Below are positions 5,753-5,762 of a DNA stretch of 5,762 nt, in pieces. A program made the position numbers and the translations under genes. Below the pieces are notes generated by a model that searched no databases, had not been told where the DNA came from, and saw only the letters and a list, made by a program, of their open reading frames with translations. Within the stretch, counting starts at the first letter, position 1; every line of letters begins with the position of its first letter. Source of the stretch: Chloroflexota bacterium (GTDB taxonomy: Bacteria > Chloroflexota > Anaerolineae > Promineifilales > Promineifilaceae); the NCBI GenBank assembly GCA_003519205.1, contig DOXE01000217.1, positions 922 to 6,683 on the forward strand, given 5' to 3'.

Positions 5753-5762
5753 CGAATTCATG

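Overview
The window reads as ordinary chromosomal bacterial DNA of moderate GC with compact gene spacing. The protein flavours fit a Chloroflexota-type bacterium (Anaerolineae or a relative): an RNase J, a short orotate phosphoribosyltransferase with a Y-for-H catalytic loop, a free-standing Lrp/AsnC ligand-binding domain, a PIG-L deacetylase and a DinB-fold protein. This assignment is inferred from protein character only; no rRNA or other marker gene is present.

Layout. Bases 1-765 (+) hold the C-terminal part of ribonuclease J, cut by the left edge. Bases 766-1334 form a convergent gene-free stretch with an AT-rich core and a good intrinsic terminator for the minus-strand gene on its right. 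Everything from 1335 to 5661 is on the minus strand. In transcription order (right to left) it runs: DinB-fold protein (5661-5173), an internally deleted PIG-L deacetylase (5164-4775), an unidentified C-terminal coding remnant (4774-4661), purH (4474-2900), pyrE (2831-2226), a lone RAM/AsnC ligand-binding domain (2187-1912), and an OsmC-family protein (1748-1335).

How the genes work together. purH, pyrE and the RAM-domain gene are closely spaced and probably form one operon. It joins the last two steps of IMP synthesis with the orotate-to-OMP step; both enzymes belong to pathways fed by PRPP, and the small sensor-like protein follows them. The OsmC gene has its own candidate promoter, bracketed by long inverted-repeat arms. 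The DinB and PIG-L genes are a two-gene unit in which the second gene has lost its central part, including the region that should carry the second zinc-binding His motif, so it is probably dead.

The least expected signals are the in-frame internal deletion in the PIG-L gene, the protein-like remnant just after its stop codon, and a strong excess of the palindrome CGGCCG: 18 hand-counted copies, against about 1.4 expected for a random hexamer and 3-5 for comparable G+C-rich palindromes counted in the same window. No mobile element, CRISPR array, tRNA or rRNA was seen, and I found no convincing new defence or metabolic system.
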